Origin: a virus
Strand: one strand, 5' to 3'
IMG/VR virus record: IMGVR_UViG_3300030105_001312
Span: 1 to 31,566 of that record
DNA: 31,566 bases
The notes below the pieces were generated by a model. The model was not told where the DNA came from, searched no databases, and was given only the letters and a program-made list of their open reading frames with translations. How positions within the stretch are numbered: position 1 is the first letter of the stretch; every line of letters begins with the position of its first letter. Both the position numbers and the translations under genes were made by a program. Of this stretch, positions 16,668 to 24,365 are shown piece after piece.

Positions 16668-17759
16668 TTAAATCATACCCGCTAATTTTTTCCAGCGGTT
16701 GGCTTGTTCAAAGCCTTCAGTTAATACTTGTGTAGTCTTTTTGCTTGGAGCAGTTCCTGAAACAGGTTTAGATGCTAATGATCTAGATTCTTTAACCATT
16801 TTCTTTCCTGATTTTCTTGTTTGGAAAGATTCTGCTAAAGTACTAAATACTAATTTTGCTTCTCTTGTGTTTGCGGCTCTGTCAAAGTTTTCGATTACTT
16901 TCATTTTTTGACCTTCGTTAAGATCAAAATTACGGAACAATTTGTTTGTGTAAAGAAGTTTTGCGTTTAAAAGATTAACTTCATTGATAACTGATTTAAG
17001 ATGTTTTACAGTGTTATAAGCTTCTGTTAATTCTGCTTCATAAACTGCATTAGAACTTGAATCAGCAGATGGTTCACCACCATCACCAATTTTTGAAGAA
17101 ACTAAAGCTTCGTCTTTTTTCTTGTCGCCATGCGCCATTTCATCAACGTCTTCTTCTTCTTCTGATAAGATTGCTTCGATAAGTTCATCAATTGATTCAT
17201 GCATATTTTCGTTATGTGCATCTTCATCAACTTCTTCAGAATATGATCCGTCAGCGTTGTTTTTGATTCCCTCAGGCATCATTCCTTCTTCTGGATCCAT
17301 TTCATCATACATCTTTTCGTCTTGCATCATGTCTTCTTCTAACTCTCTGATAATTTCTTCAAGCTCTAAGTCATCTTCTGCACCCATGTCACCCATTTCT
17401 GGTTCTGCACCCATGTCATCCATGTCATCCATTTCTGGTTCCATGTCTGATGTTGCCATGATGTCACCTGTAAAGTCTACATCGCCATCCATGTCAGTGT
17501 CAATTGATACATCACCTACATCCATTGGTTCACCTTCGTCAGCCATAGCATCCATTTCCATTTCATCGCCAGCTGGCTCCATGTCCATTTCATCATCCAT
17601 TTCATCATGTTCAAGCTCGTTCATTAATTCATTTTCGAGCATGTTTTTGATTCTTGGTTGAAAAGCTTCTTCTAGTGCAATCTTTGCATTAGCTAGTGCC
17701 GTTTCTTTAACAGCTTTAGCATCCGCAATTGCTTCTTTTAGCAAATCTGATTTTGCCAT
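16668..17759 (-). CDS. Prohead core scaffold (gp22-like)
   Basis: 363 residues. Residues of about 48-210 are strongly acidic, rich in D, E, M and G, with short repeats (MDDMGAEPEMGDMGAE). The C-terminal third is a helical domain (AYNTVKHLKSVINEVNLLNA, LLYTNKLFRNFDLNEGQKMK and FDRAANTREAKLVFSTLAES) typical of T4 gp22-type scaffolds. It ends FEQANRWKKLAGMI. The scaffold fills the prohead and is degraded by gp21 before DNA packaging. Its place directly upstream of gp23 is the conserved T4 order. AAGGAG lies about seven bases before ATG. The long 5' leader (about 100 bases) is unusual for this window. Confidence 0.88.
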   Translation of the reverse strand: MAKSDLLKEAIADAKAVKETALANAKIALEEAFQPRIKNMLENELMNELEHDEMDDEMDMEPAGDEMEMDAMADEGEPMDVGDVSIDTDMDGDVDFTGDIMATSDMEPEMDDMDDMGAEPEMGDMGAEDDLELEEIIRELEEDMMQDEKMYDEMDPEEGMMPEGIKNNADGSYSEEVDEDAHNENMHESIDELIEAILSEEEEDVDEMAHGDKKKDEALVSSKIGDGGEPSADSSSNAVYEAELTEAYNTVKHLKSVINEVNLLNAKLLYTNKLFRNFDLNEGQKMKVIENFDRAANTREAKLVFSTLAESFQTRKSGKKMVKESRSLASKPVSGTAPSKKTTQVLTEGFEQANRWKKLAGMI

Positions 17760-17785
17760 ACGTTTTTCTCCTTAAATTTTTTTGT

Positions 17786-17858
17786 TGGAAATAAGATTAT
17801 TTGAAATCTTAATATATTATAATTTTTTATAGACACTATATAGGGGATAGTGTATTTC
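17786..17858 (-). promoter_or_regulatory. Leader of gp22 with two hairpins
   Basis: Between the element at 17862-17870 and ATG 17759 lie inverted repeats acactat/atagtgt (17833-17839, 17847-17853; seven-base loop) and taagatt/aatctta (17792-17798, 17805-17811; six-base loop). Neither has a T-run, so they are not terminators. They may stabilise the gp22-gp23 mRNA. Confidence 0.4.
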
Positions 17859-17861
17859 CAT

Positions 17862-17870
17862 TATAAATAT
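17862..17870 (-). promoter_or_regulatory. ATATTTATA element before gp22-gp23
   Basis: The sense strand reads ATATTTATAATGGAA. It is about 102 bases before ATG 17759, much farther than the other copies, and starts just past a terminator. Confidence 0.5.
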
Positions 17871-17887
17871 AAGGTTAGTAAGAAAAC

Positions 17888-17920
17888 AGTAAAAAAGCCC
17901 TAACATTGCTGCTAGGGCTT
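17888..17920 (-). terminator. Rho-independent terminator before the scaffold-capsid unit
   Basis: The sense strand stem AAGCCCTA (17920-17913) pairs with TAGGGCTT (17902-17895), loop of ten bases, followed by TTTTTTACTGTTTTC. It ends the transcript of the 219-residue protein. Confidence 0.88.
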
Positions 17921-17967
17921 CTTAAATTATTATTTAATTAATTATCTTATTACTTAATCAATTATAA

Positions 17968-18627
17968 TTATACGGTTGAGAAAGCAACAGCATCAGAACC
18001 ATTACCAATAGCTTCTGCTCTTATTGCAAAGTGCCATTCGCCAGCGGCTACACACGTAAATACTGCCATAGATCCAATTCCCCAAGCAGAATTTGTAGCT
18101 GCGCCAGTAATTACAAGTCTATTATTAGCAGCTGCAGGTCTAGTTGCTGCAATTCTTAATCCAGCACCACCACTCATTCCAGAATAAAAACTATTCAATG
18201 AAAATGTATTTCCGGTATGAGCGTTAATTGTTAAAACACCACTTCCTACTAAGTTTGCGTCTTGCATAATAGTAACCTGAGTACCAACATCTGCAGCTGT
18301 CATAGAAGCTGGAAGATTAACTGTTTTAGCTGCGCCATCTAATACACATGAAAAGATCTTACCATGATCTGCTGCGACTAATGTTATAGCTGCAGTGTCA
18401 TCTGCTAATACTGTTCCGGTAGGATTAGAAACATTAGTTGTTTTTGCTAATCCACTAACTTGAAGTGTACCGTCTGCTACTACATCACCTAATGCTGATG
18501 TTAATGTGTCGATTGTAATTTTTTTAGTTGAGTTATTAGCTATGTCGACAATTGCTAATACATCATTTGCTGATACTAAATTTCCGGTGATTTGTGCCGT
18601 TAATTCTGTAATTTTTTTAGTTGCCAT
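17968..18627 (-). CDS. Fibre-like or head-decoration protein
   Basis: 219 residues. The start MATKKITELTAQITGNLVSA, then NDVLAIVDIANNSTKKIT, is a widespread phage virion N-terminal module (T-x-L-x-x-x-x-x-x-x-D-x-x-x-I-V-D), usually followed by a fibre-type domain. The rest is Gly/Ala/Thr-rich beta sequence (KIFSCVLDGAAKTVNLPASM; WGIGSMAVFTCVAAGEWHFA), like beta-sandwich or trimeric decoration domains. AAGGGA precedes ATG and its own terminator follows at 17888-17920. It sits in the head region rather than among tail genes, so an outer-capsid decoration or head-fibre role is as likely as a tail role. Which it is cannot be told from sequence alone. Confidence 0.7.
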   Translation of the reverse strand: MATKKITELTAQITGNLVSANDVLAIVDIANNSTKKITIDTLTSALGDVVADGTLQVSGLAKTTNVSNPTGTVLADDTAAITLVAADHGKIFSCVLDGAAKTVNLPASMTAADVGTQVTIMQDANLVGSGVLTINAHTGNTFSLNSFYSGMSGGAGLRIAATRPAAANNRLVITGAATNSAWGIGSMAVFTCVAAGEWHFAIRAEAIGNGSDAVAFSTV

Positions 18628-18675
18628 TTTTGACTTCCCTTTTTTATTTTATTATTATTATTATTTTATTTCTAA

Positions 18676-18987
18676 TTATCCGCCTTGATTTGTGGATAGA
18701 GTTGCTTCTGCACTTCCAAATAATTGTTCCGTTTCTAAAATTGATCCACCATCTTGCGTTTCAAGTTCAACCTCCGTTGTCATTTCTGGATCTAAAGGAT
18801 CTGAACCACCAACTGCAGCACCTGTCTGACTCACTGCATATGTAGCTTGATTAGCCTGTGCTTGTGCCATTACAGCCAATGCAAATTCTTCCTCAGCTTC
18901 ATTAAGAGCTTTCATGTATCTGCGTTTCTGCTCCATCAAAGGTAAATCTTTGATATAATTTTGTTTTGTAAATACTCTCCAATCCAT
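18676..18987 (-). CDS. Small protein, helical N-terminus and acidic tail, unknown
   Basis: 103 residues. N-terminal MDWRVFTKQNYIKDLPLMEQ and the helix KRRYMKALNEAEEEFALAVM are followed by a low-complexity Gln/Thr/Gly/Glu tail (DPEMTTEVELETQDGGSILE). No membrane segment. I do not recognise the family. AGGA lies six bases before ATG, with an ATATTTATA element at 19006-19014. It is probably co-transcribed with the fibre-like gene after it. A minor head component or assembly factor is possible. Confidence 0.65.
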   Translation of the reverse strand: MDWRVFTKQNYIKDLPLMEQKRRYMKALNEAEEEFALAVMAQAQANQATYAVSQTGAAVGGSDPLDPEMTTEVELETQDGGSILETEQLFGSAEATLSTNQGG

Positions 18988-19005
18988 AATATTCCTATTT
19001 TTTTA

Positions 19006-19014
19006 TATAAATAT
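19006..19014 (-). promoter_or_regulatory. ATATTTATA element after the bS21 gene
   Basis: The sense strand reads ATATTTATATAAAAAA, 18 bases before ATG 18987. A T-run without a stem lies just upstream, so bS21 transcripts may read through. Confidence 0.5.
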
Positions 19015-19046
19015 AGTGTTATTAAAAAAACCCTTATTTAAATATA

Positions 19047-19286
19047 CTAATCATATTGATGCATATCTTTGATTTTTTGTATATATTTTGCGTTAATTTT
19101 TTGTGCTCTGCGTTTCACACTAGGTTTTGTAAATGTTCTATTCTCTTTAACTGCATCCAATGTACCCATACGCTTCATTTTTCGTTTAAACGTTTTCAAC
19201 GCAAACGAAATGTCTTTGTCTACTACCGTAGTTGCTGATGAGTTACCTGGTACAATGCTGTTGTGTTGTTTTTCTTTTTTATTCAT
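19047..19286 (-). CDS. rpsU: Ribosomal protein bS21 homologue
   Basis: 79 residues. The core DISFALKTFKRKMKRMGTLD (24-43), then NRTFTKPSVKRRAQ (49-62) and INAKYIQKIKD (64-74), matches bS21: a helix with ALK-x-FKR, then the F-x-KPS-x-x-RR turn, then a basic helix. The FTKPSV/AKYIQ form is the Bacteroidota type rather than the proteobacterial FYEKPT type (from memory). bS21 sits at the 30S platform near the anti-SD. A 21-23 residue N-terminal extension (MNKKEKQHNSIVPGNSSATT) is longer than in cellular bS21. No SD precedes ATG 19286 (AAATAAGTTAT); the ATG is 11 bases past the stop of the gene before it. Placed inside the late virion cluster, so probably made late. Confidence 0.88.
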   Translation of the reverse strand: MNKKEKQHNSIVPGNSSATTVVDKDISFALKTFKRKMKRMGTLDAVKENRTFTKPSVKRRAQKINAKYIQKIKDMHQYD

Positions 19287-19297
19287 ATAACTTATTT

Positions 19298-19747
19298 TTA
19301 AAATTTTCTACGTTTCATTTGTTTAGGCTGTTTACTTCTTGGTGCTTTAAAAGCAAATTTTACAAGTTCAGGAAGTTGAGCAAAATAGCCTTGAATCTTT
19401 TGTGATTCTGATCCTGGATCTTCTCCTATTCGAAAATAAAAATATCCTGTGCGTCCTGAATTTGATTTTTTATGTGATATAATAGTAAAACCCTTTTTAG
19501 TAGTCCAACGTTGTATGTCTTTAGCTACAGCTGCAGCTTCTTGTGGGTCTCGTAATTGATACATAACATGACCATTATAATCTGATAAGTTATTAATAAG
19601 TTGAGCTTCTTCTAGTTCAGTTTCTGTTATATTAACTTCAACTTCAGGGGCAATCTTATCTTTAATTGCATCATACTTTTCCGCAGAAACATTAATTACT
19701 TCTTGTAAACCAAAAAAGCCTTTACATATGTTTTTGAACTTACTCAT
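19298..19747 (-). CDS. Conserved-looking protein of unknown function
   Basis: 149 residues from ATG 19747; a Met two codons earlier is less likely because AAGGA is spaced six bases from this ATG. N-terminus: MSKFKNICKGFFGLQEVINV. Middle has EAAAVAKDIQRWTTKKGFTI and SGRTGYFYFRIGED, a small alpha/beta domain. The C-terminus is basic (APRSKQPKQMKRRKF). No known motif. It is the gene just before bS21 and shares its transcript. The basic tail suggests nucleic-acid binding, which is weak inference. Confidence 0.65.
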   Translation of the reverse strand: MSKFKNICKGFFGLQEVINVSAEKYDAIKDKIAPEVEVNITETELEEAQLINNLSDYNGHVMYQLRDPQEAAAVAKDIQRWTTKKGFTIISHKKSNSGRTGYFYFRIGEDPGSESQKIQGYFAQLPELVKFAFKAPRSKQPKQMKRRKF

Positions 19748-19766
19748 TATCATCCTTCTTATATTA

Positions 19767-19779
19767 TATAAATAAATAT
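19767..19779 (-). promoter_or_regulatory. Variant ATATTTATTTATA element before the bS21 unit
   Basis: The sense strand reads ATATTTATTTATATAA, 19 bases before ATG 19747. It holds overlapping ATATTTAT and ATTTATA cores. Confidence 0.4.
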
Positions 19780-19792
19780 TTAAACGTCCAAA

Positions 19793-20203
19793 TTATCCAA
19801 CATTAAAATATTTTTGAATACCTTCTGCAATATCCTCAAATGCAGCTTCCATTCGACGTTCGTGAATCATCACCTCATTTGCTGATTTTTGAAATTCCTT
19901 TAAGGAAGCACCCACGTGTTTCATTTGTCGACCAGCTGATATACTATCTATCATATCTTCCTTTTCAGTAACAAGTTGTGTGGCAGTTTCTACTATGTTG
20001 GAAATGCGTTCTACAATTTCTTTTAATTTACCATTGCTATATACATTTTCGCCCATCAATGAAAATGTTTTAACTGCTTCTGAAAATTGTCTTTTTTGAT
20101 CTGTTGTTAATGGAGTAGGTCCTTCGCTAAACACTGTTTGCTTTGATGCATCTTCATTTAACAGATTTTGTAATGCGTTTAAATTTTTGTTTTCAAATTT
20201 CAT
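19793..20203 (-). CDS. Helical protein after the prohead protease, unknown
   Basis: 136 residues from ATG 20203, which is preferred over an upstream GTG because AGGG precedes it and it sits one base past the gp21 stop (TAATATG). Long helices (NGKLKEIVERISNIVETATQ; MKHVGASLKEFQKSANEVMI; HERRMEAAFEDIAEGIQKYF) and no membrane segment. The location between gp21 and the next unit suggests a head-assembly or core protein, possibly an internal protein. Not a recognised family. Confidence 0.65.
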   Translation of the reverse strand: MKFENKNLNALQNLLNEDASKQTVFSEGPTPLTTDQKRQFSEAVKTFSLMGENVYSNGKLKEIVERISNIVETATQLVTEKEDMIDSISAGRQMKHVGASLKEFQKSANEVMIHERRMEAAFEDIAEGIQKYFNVG

Positions 20204-20204
20204 A

Positions 20205-20828
20205 TTATACCCTACATTTACCATCTTCACATAGTATCGATGTGATTAGATTATTAACTTTTACGTATTTATTAGTTGTTATATTTTTATCTGTTGATTC
20301 TTTTAATCTACCCATAAAGGCTCCGTGAGTAGACGGATTTGAAACAAAGTCCCAACAGATTAATTCAAAATCATCTTGCACTTCAACAACACCTTCATTG
20401 CGTAGTTCTTTTACACTACCTAATCCTCTACTAGATATACCTAATGTTATACCTTCTTTAAATAGAGCTTTTAATATTTTACCTGATGGTGTATCTAGAA
20501 CTTGCACTGTACCCTTAAGATCATCACCATCCCACCATATTTTTAAAACATTGTGAGAAACATTGTTCAAGTTAACTACACTTGACTCTGGGTGATCTAG
20601 TTCGCCTAATGCTCTGTTTTGATTTATATATTCTTGTTGATATCTTTGACATTCACGCATTAAAATATTTTTAGGATATACTCTACCATTTTGATTTTTA
20701 GCTCCAGCTCTTTGTAAAACGCCTTGCACAATAAATCCACCAGGTACACCATGTTTTGCACCATTTGATTCTGTAAGTGAGCCAACTGGTGTAAATGGCA
20801 TATATTCTACTAGTAATGGTTTTGACAT
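20205..20828 (-). CDS. Prohead core protease (gp21-like)
   Basis: 207 residues, near the 212 of T4 gp21. Serine protease of the herpes/T4 assemblin clan (U9/S80), which cleaves scaffold and capsid precursors in the prohead. Catalytic His lies in ALGELDHPESS and Ser in GITLGISSRGLG; NQNGRVYPKNIL (about residues 39-50) is the standard N-terminal motif. The first residues MSKPLLVEYMPFTP match the family start. ATG 20828 is preferred over an earlier GTG because GGGAGAG ends five bases before it and other family members begin here. It starts just after the end of the preceding gene, with a short overlap of the upstream stop region. Confidence 0.94.
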   Translation of the reverse strand: MSKPLLVEYMPFTPVGSLTESNGAKHGVPGGFIVQGVLQRAGAKNQNGRVYPKNILMRECQRYQQEYINQNRALGELDHPESSVVNLNNVSHNVLKIWWDGDDLKGTVQVLDTPSGKILKALFKEGITLGISSRGLGSVKELRNEGVVEVQDDFELICWDFVSNPSTHGAFMGRLKESTDKNITTNKYVKVNNLITSILCEDGKCRV

Positions 20829-20829
20829 T

Positions 20830-21621
20830 TTACTCTCCCAACGTTCTAACACGTTCTGATATTTTAATTAATCTTTCTGATATCTTTCCTAATGCTTTAC
20901 TGGTGCTTGGACCAAACCCAGAATGAGATATTCCTGATTCTGTTTTTAATCGACTAGTATGTTTAATAGTTTCTTCAATTTCTTTTAATTGTTTAGCTAC
21001 ATTCTTAATAGATGCATTTACTTTTTTAGCTGGACTCATTTTAGAATCACTTAAAGCAAATGTCTTATATCCTTCAATAAGTTGTTCATATTTATGATCC
21101 ATTGCTTCTTGAACTAAGTTATATTCGGTATGAAGTTTAGTTTTTGAAGTTGGCTTATATCCAGTACTTTTATTTATATTGGGATTAGTTCGTTTACTAA
21201 ATGCATTTGGAGTGCTATAAGGTGCTACTCCAGCAGAAGTAGACATTTCATCTAAATGAGCTTCATCATATATACCCTTTAACCATTTAATAGTGTCTGC
21301 ATCTTTATTATACTTGTTACTATAATCAGGATCTTTAAAGAACATTTTAAGAAAATCTTTATAGTCTTTTGAATCTTTTGCTAATCCGTCAATATCTGAG
21401 ATACTAACTCCTGCAGACTTCATTGGTTCATTTGTATTGCCATCTTTATCTAAATCTAAAAAATCTGGTTTTGCATCTTCTTGTTTCAATGCCTTTTTAA
21501 TAGCTCGATCTTTTACACCCATATACTCTTCAGTATCAGATTCTTGTTCACCGTCACCATCCCAATCTCGTTCATCTATAGACTGAAAGCTTTCTTCTAT
21601 TTGTTTTAAGAATGATTTCAT
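20830..21621 (-). CDS. Unknown head-cluster protein with two DxDxDG-type loops
   Basis: 263 residues. Near the N-terminus are two calcium-loop-like stretches, DERDWDGDGEQES and FLDLDKDGNTNEPMKSA, separated by a helix; they look like EF-hand-type or dockerin-type loops (D-x-[DN]-x-[DN]-G). The middle is helical and the C-terminal half has coiled-coil-like helices (SIKNVAKQLKEIEETIKHTS; KISERLIKISERVRTL). A gene with similar DLDxDGN sequence sits near gp20-gp21 in other marine T4-like phages as far as I recall, with no assigned role. Its ATG overlaps the stop of the preceding gene by four bases (ATGA), with AGGG before it. Confidence 0.7.
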   Translation of the reverse strand: MKSFLKQIEESFQSIDERDWDGDGEQESDTEEYMGVKDRAIKKALKQEDAKPDFLDLDKDGNTNEPMKSAGVSISDIDGLAKDSKDYKDFLKMFFKDPDYSNKYNKDADTIKWLKGIYDEAHLDEMSTSAGVAPYSTPNAFSKRTNPNINKSTGYKPTSKTKLHTEYNLVQEAMDHKYEQLIEGYKTFALSDSKMSPAKKVNASIKNVAKQLKEIEETIKHTSRLKTESGISHSGFGPSTSKALGKISERLIKISERVRTLGE

Positions 21622-22469
21622 TTATGTACCCTATTTAATTCGTCTATTAAATCCATGTAACGCATTAAAGACACAATATGAGATTCTTTTAATCGTTTCA
21701 TAGTTTCTACGTTGCAAAGCATTTCAGATAAACGTTCCACTTTAATCTGTGTTACTTTGTCATCTATATGTTTAACGTGATCTGATAAACGTGCTTTTAA
21801 TGTTGGTATTACTTCAGAAACATATTCACGCAATGCTTCTGTATCATTAACGTTGGTTATATATTTATTTAATAACTGTTTTTGTGATTCTGATAATACT
21901 GAATATTTGTCATTAAATTTATCAATCATTAATTTATATGTTAATAATCTAGTAGAATTATCTTGTTTTGAAAATTCTTCAATAACAATATTTTTAGTTG
22001 GTTGAATTTTATTAACAGTTAATGTTTGTTCTAATACAGCATTTTTACATTCCATTAAACGTTTAGGATTATCTAAATCTTTATATTCAAATAACATGTA
22101 TATTGATGCTAATGCTTTATAATTATTAATATGTATTTTAGATACTCGTTCAAACATAAAATTTTCAGAAATTTCTTTAACTAAATTATATCGTTGTCTT
22201 TTTAATACACTTTGATTTAATCGATTATATGATTCTCTAATAGTTCTAATGTAATCTAATGCTCGTGCTTCTGATTTATGTTGCTCTTTAATTATTGAAT
22301 TATATAATTGAAGTTCTTTTGTTAGTTCCGTATTCTTTCCAAAATATTTTTTAATAATATCTATAGTTACGGTTTTATCAGAAGACATTGTTTCTGATGT
22401 TAGTTTTCTAACAAGCATCTCAAAAAGTATACCAGTATTTTTATATTTCGAATGTTTTAATTTTTTCAT
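21618..22469 (-). CDS. Conserved helical protein beside the portal, unknown
   Basis: 283 residues from ATG 22469. A longer frame exists from a TTG at 22508, but that would start upstream of the ATATTTATT element, so the ATG (MKKLKHSKYKNTGILFEMLV) is chosen. The N-terminus KYKNTGILFEMLVRKLT is a pattern I have seen in T4-like marine phages next to gp20. Mostly helical, basic/Leu-rich, no motif of known function. It begins the unit holding the gp21 gene, and a role in prohead assembly fits. Confidence 0.7.
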   Translation of the reverse strand: MKKLKHSKYKNTGILFEMLVRKLTSETMSSDKTVTIDIIKKYFGKNTELTKELQLYNSIIKEQHKSEARALDYIRTIRESYNRLNQSVLKRQRYNLVKEISENFMFERVSKIHINNYKALASIYMLFEYKDLDNPKRLMECKNAVLEQTLTVNKIQPTKNIVIEEFSKQDNSTRLLTYKLMIDKFNDKYSVLSESQKQLLNKYITNVNDTEALREYVSEVIPTLKARLSDHVKHIDDKVTQIKVERLSEMLCNVETMKRLKESHIVSLMRYMDLIDELNRVHK

Positions 22470-22493
22470 ACTGAACCCAGTAGTTTTTTTATT

Positions 22494-22502
22494 AATAAAT
22501 AT
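22494..22502 (-). promoter_or_regulatory. Variant ATATTTATT element after the portal gene
   Basis: The sense strand reads ATATTTATTAATAAAA, 24 bases before ATG 22469. This supports the ATG over the TTG start. Confidence 0.45.
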
Positions 22503-22510
22503 AGACAAAT

Positions 22511-24340
22511 TTATAAAATATTGTTTTCATCTAACATTGTACCAGAATCGTTATCTTTTGATTGTGAATTCATAGTTTCTGTTATAATTTTTTGTCCTTT
22601 TTGTTTCTTAAAATAATTTAATACGGTTTGAGCTTCAGACTTCATTGAAAATTTTCTTTGACGAACATCTGGTTGAAATGTGGTTTTTTGATTTGCAGCA
22701 TTAAATGCTTGATCAATGGTCTTTTTGCCGGTTGGATCCCATCCAAATGCATTTGCATGTTGTCCATATTTAATTCCTTCTTTAGGTCGACCGCCTGGAT
22801 CTTTATCTTCAACTTCGTCAGAACTCATATGCATTGAAGCTAAATCATGCGGTGTACCATATGATGCACCAGTTATAGTAGGATCATTACCCTCTTGCTC
22901 AATTTGATTTTGACGGAATCGTAATTTTAAATCTTCTATCACATTGGTTCTTTCTTGCAACCACTGTTCTTCATTCATGTTGAATATAAATTCATATACA
23001 TATTTATCAGACACTAATTTACTGTCTTTCATTGTATTAGCAAGATTTATTTTTTCATTCATCAATGCTACTTTTTGTTGATCATATATAATAGACGGTG
23101 ATGTTAAAGATAAGTCAAAATTAATTAAATCTTCGCCTTCATACCCTTGTGATGCTAAATGAACAATTGCAATCTTGTAAAGTTCAGAAACTATAATCTT
23201 TTGTATACGTTCTATTGTTCTAGCAAAACGAATATCCATGGATGCTAATGTAGTTTTTCCTTCTACACCTTCACCATATCCTAAAAATGGTTTTGGTATC
23301 TTAAGAGCAGCCATCATTTTATTCTTAACATATTCAATATCATCAGTACCAGTCCATGTCATTCCTGGCAATGTATCAATTTGTGTAGACGACTGACCTC
23401 CACGAACAGGTAGAAAGTAATCTTCAAGCATATTGTTAAGATTAAATTTTAAATTATAATCACCAGTTTTTTGATCTACGTGTGGAATCTTTTTCATTTT
23501 ATTGATGATTTGTTCCATAAATGTGTCAACTTCATTTGGTGGTATATTACCTATATCAATTTTAAATATACGTTTTTCAGGTGCTCGCATTATTCTGTGA
23601 ATAAGCATTGCATCTTCAAGCATTGTTAATTTTTGAAATTCTTGTCTAGCTCCTTCGAGCATTGATCTACCATATGGTAAAAAGTTTGAATCTGATAACA
23701 TTCTGAAATGTGCTATTTCAAAAACATCATACCATTCTTCTGCGTGTGAAATATGTTTAAATTTTATTTTATATTCACCAGTTTGATCATCATATTCTTC
23801 ATAACGTTCAATTTCATAACTAGATAATGGTCTTGCATTAATAATTCCAATACCATCAGCAATATCTAATTTTAAAAAGAAATCGCCATATTTTGTTACG
23901 TTACGAATCCATGACCACATATTAAAGTCAATGTTTAATATGTCATAAAATAAATTATAAAGTATTTTTTGTATTTTACTATCATTTGTTTTAATAGTTA
24001 ATATATCACCAAATTGATCTTCTAATGTAGATTCATCTGAATATATATCTAAAGCTGAATGAATTATTGGATCACGATCCATCATTTCATAATCAGTATA
24101 CAACTGTATACGATTTTGGTGCATATAATAGTTAGAATCATAGCCTCCATGGAGACCACCTATTTTATGTTTATTTGCACCATGTAATCTAGTATATCTG
24201 TCGGCTAATTTAGTAAATGCCATATTACCGTCAGATTGTAATCGATTACTATCAACAACACGAAGTCTATCTTTTCCTATTGTTCGAACTACTACATTCG
24301 TACGAAATAGATTTTGTAAACGTTTTCTTAAGGAAGCCAT
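22511..24340 (-). CDS. Portal protein (gp20-like)
   Basis: 609 residues against 524 in T4; the extra length is at the C-terminus. It forms the dodecameric vertex through which DNA is packaged. Motifs: MDRDPIIHSALDIYSDESTL (about residues 86-105), YGDFFLKLD (about 152), PLSSYEIERYEEYDD (about 172), APEKRIFKIDIGNIPPNEVD (about 253-272) and GGQSSTQIDTLPGMTWTGTD (about 314-333). The C-terminal tail (residues 490-609) is disordered and charged. Its ATG 24340 has no clear SD (AAAAGAAATACTAT). An ATATTTATA element is at 24357-24365. Confidence 0.94.
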   Translation of the reverse strand: MASLRKRLQNLFRTNVVVRTIGKDRLRVVDSNRLQSDGNMAFTKLADRYTRLHGANKHKIGGLHGGYDSNYYMHQNRIQLYTDYEMMDRDPIIHSALDIYSDESTLEDQFGDILTIKTNDSKIQKILYNLFYDILNIDFNMWSWIRNVTKYGDFFLKLDIADGIGIINARPLSSYEIERYEEYDDQTGEYKIKFKHISHAEEWYDVFEIAHFRMLSDSNFLPYGRSMLEGARQEFQKLTMLEDAMLIHRIMRAPEKRIFKIDIGNIPPNEVDTFMEQIINKMKKIPHVDQKTGDYNLKFNLNNMLEDYFLPVRGGQSSTQIDTLPGMTWTGTDDIEYVKNKMMAALKIPKPFLGYGEGVEGKTTLASMDIRFARTIERIQKIIVSELYKIAIVHLASQGYEGEDLINFDLSLTSPSIIYDQQKVALMNEKINLANTMKDSKLVSDKYVYEFIFNMNEEQWLQERTNVIEDLKLRFRQNQIEQEGNDPTITGASYGTPHDLASMHMSSDEVEDKDPGGRPKEGIKYGQHANAFGWDPTGKKTIDQAFNAANQKTTFQPDVRQRKFSMKSEAQTVLNYFKKQKGQKIITETMNSQSKDNDSGTMLDENNIL

Positions 24341-24356
24341 ATAGTATTTCTTTTAT

Positions 24357-24365
24357 TATAAATAT
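24357..24365 (-). promoter_or_regulatory. ATATTTATA element before the portal gene
   Basis: The sense strand reads ATATTTATAATAAAAG, 16 bases before ATG 24340. Exact core copy. Confidence 0.5.

Noticed and set aside
17122-17661. Plus-strand Ser-rich frame of 179 codons
   Set aside because: It is the complement of the Asp/Glu/Met-rich scaffold region (GAT/GAA codons give Ser-rich reverse sequence), so it is an artefact.
18641-18670. Run of ATT/ATTATT near 18641-18665 as a repeat element
   Set aside because: Short AT-rich spacer before a start codon; too simple to call anything.
19021-19046. Terminator after bS21
   Set aside because: There is a T-run on the sense strand (AAGGGTTTTTTTAATA) but no stem upstream of it.
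20204-20230. GTG start at 20230 for the helical protein after gp21
   Set aside because: ATG 20203 has AGGG before it and starts just after the gp21 stop.
20829-20852. GTG start for the prohead protease at 20852
   Set aside because: ATG 20828 has a strong SD and matches the family N-terminus.
22470-22508. Start of the helical protein at TTG 22508
   Set aside because: It would place the promoter-like element inside the gene; ATG 22469 is a better start and gives a typical N-terminus.
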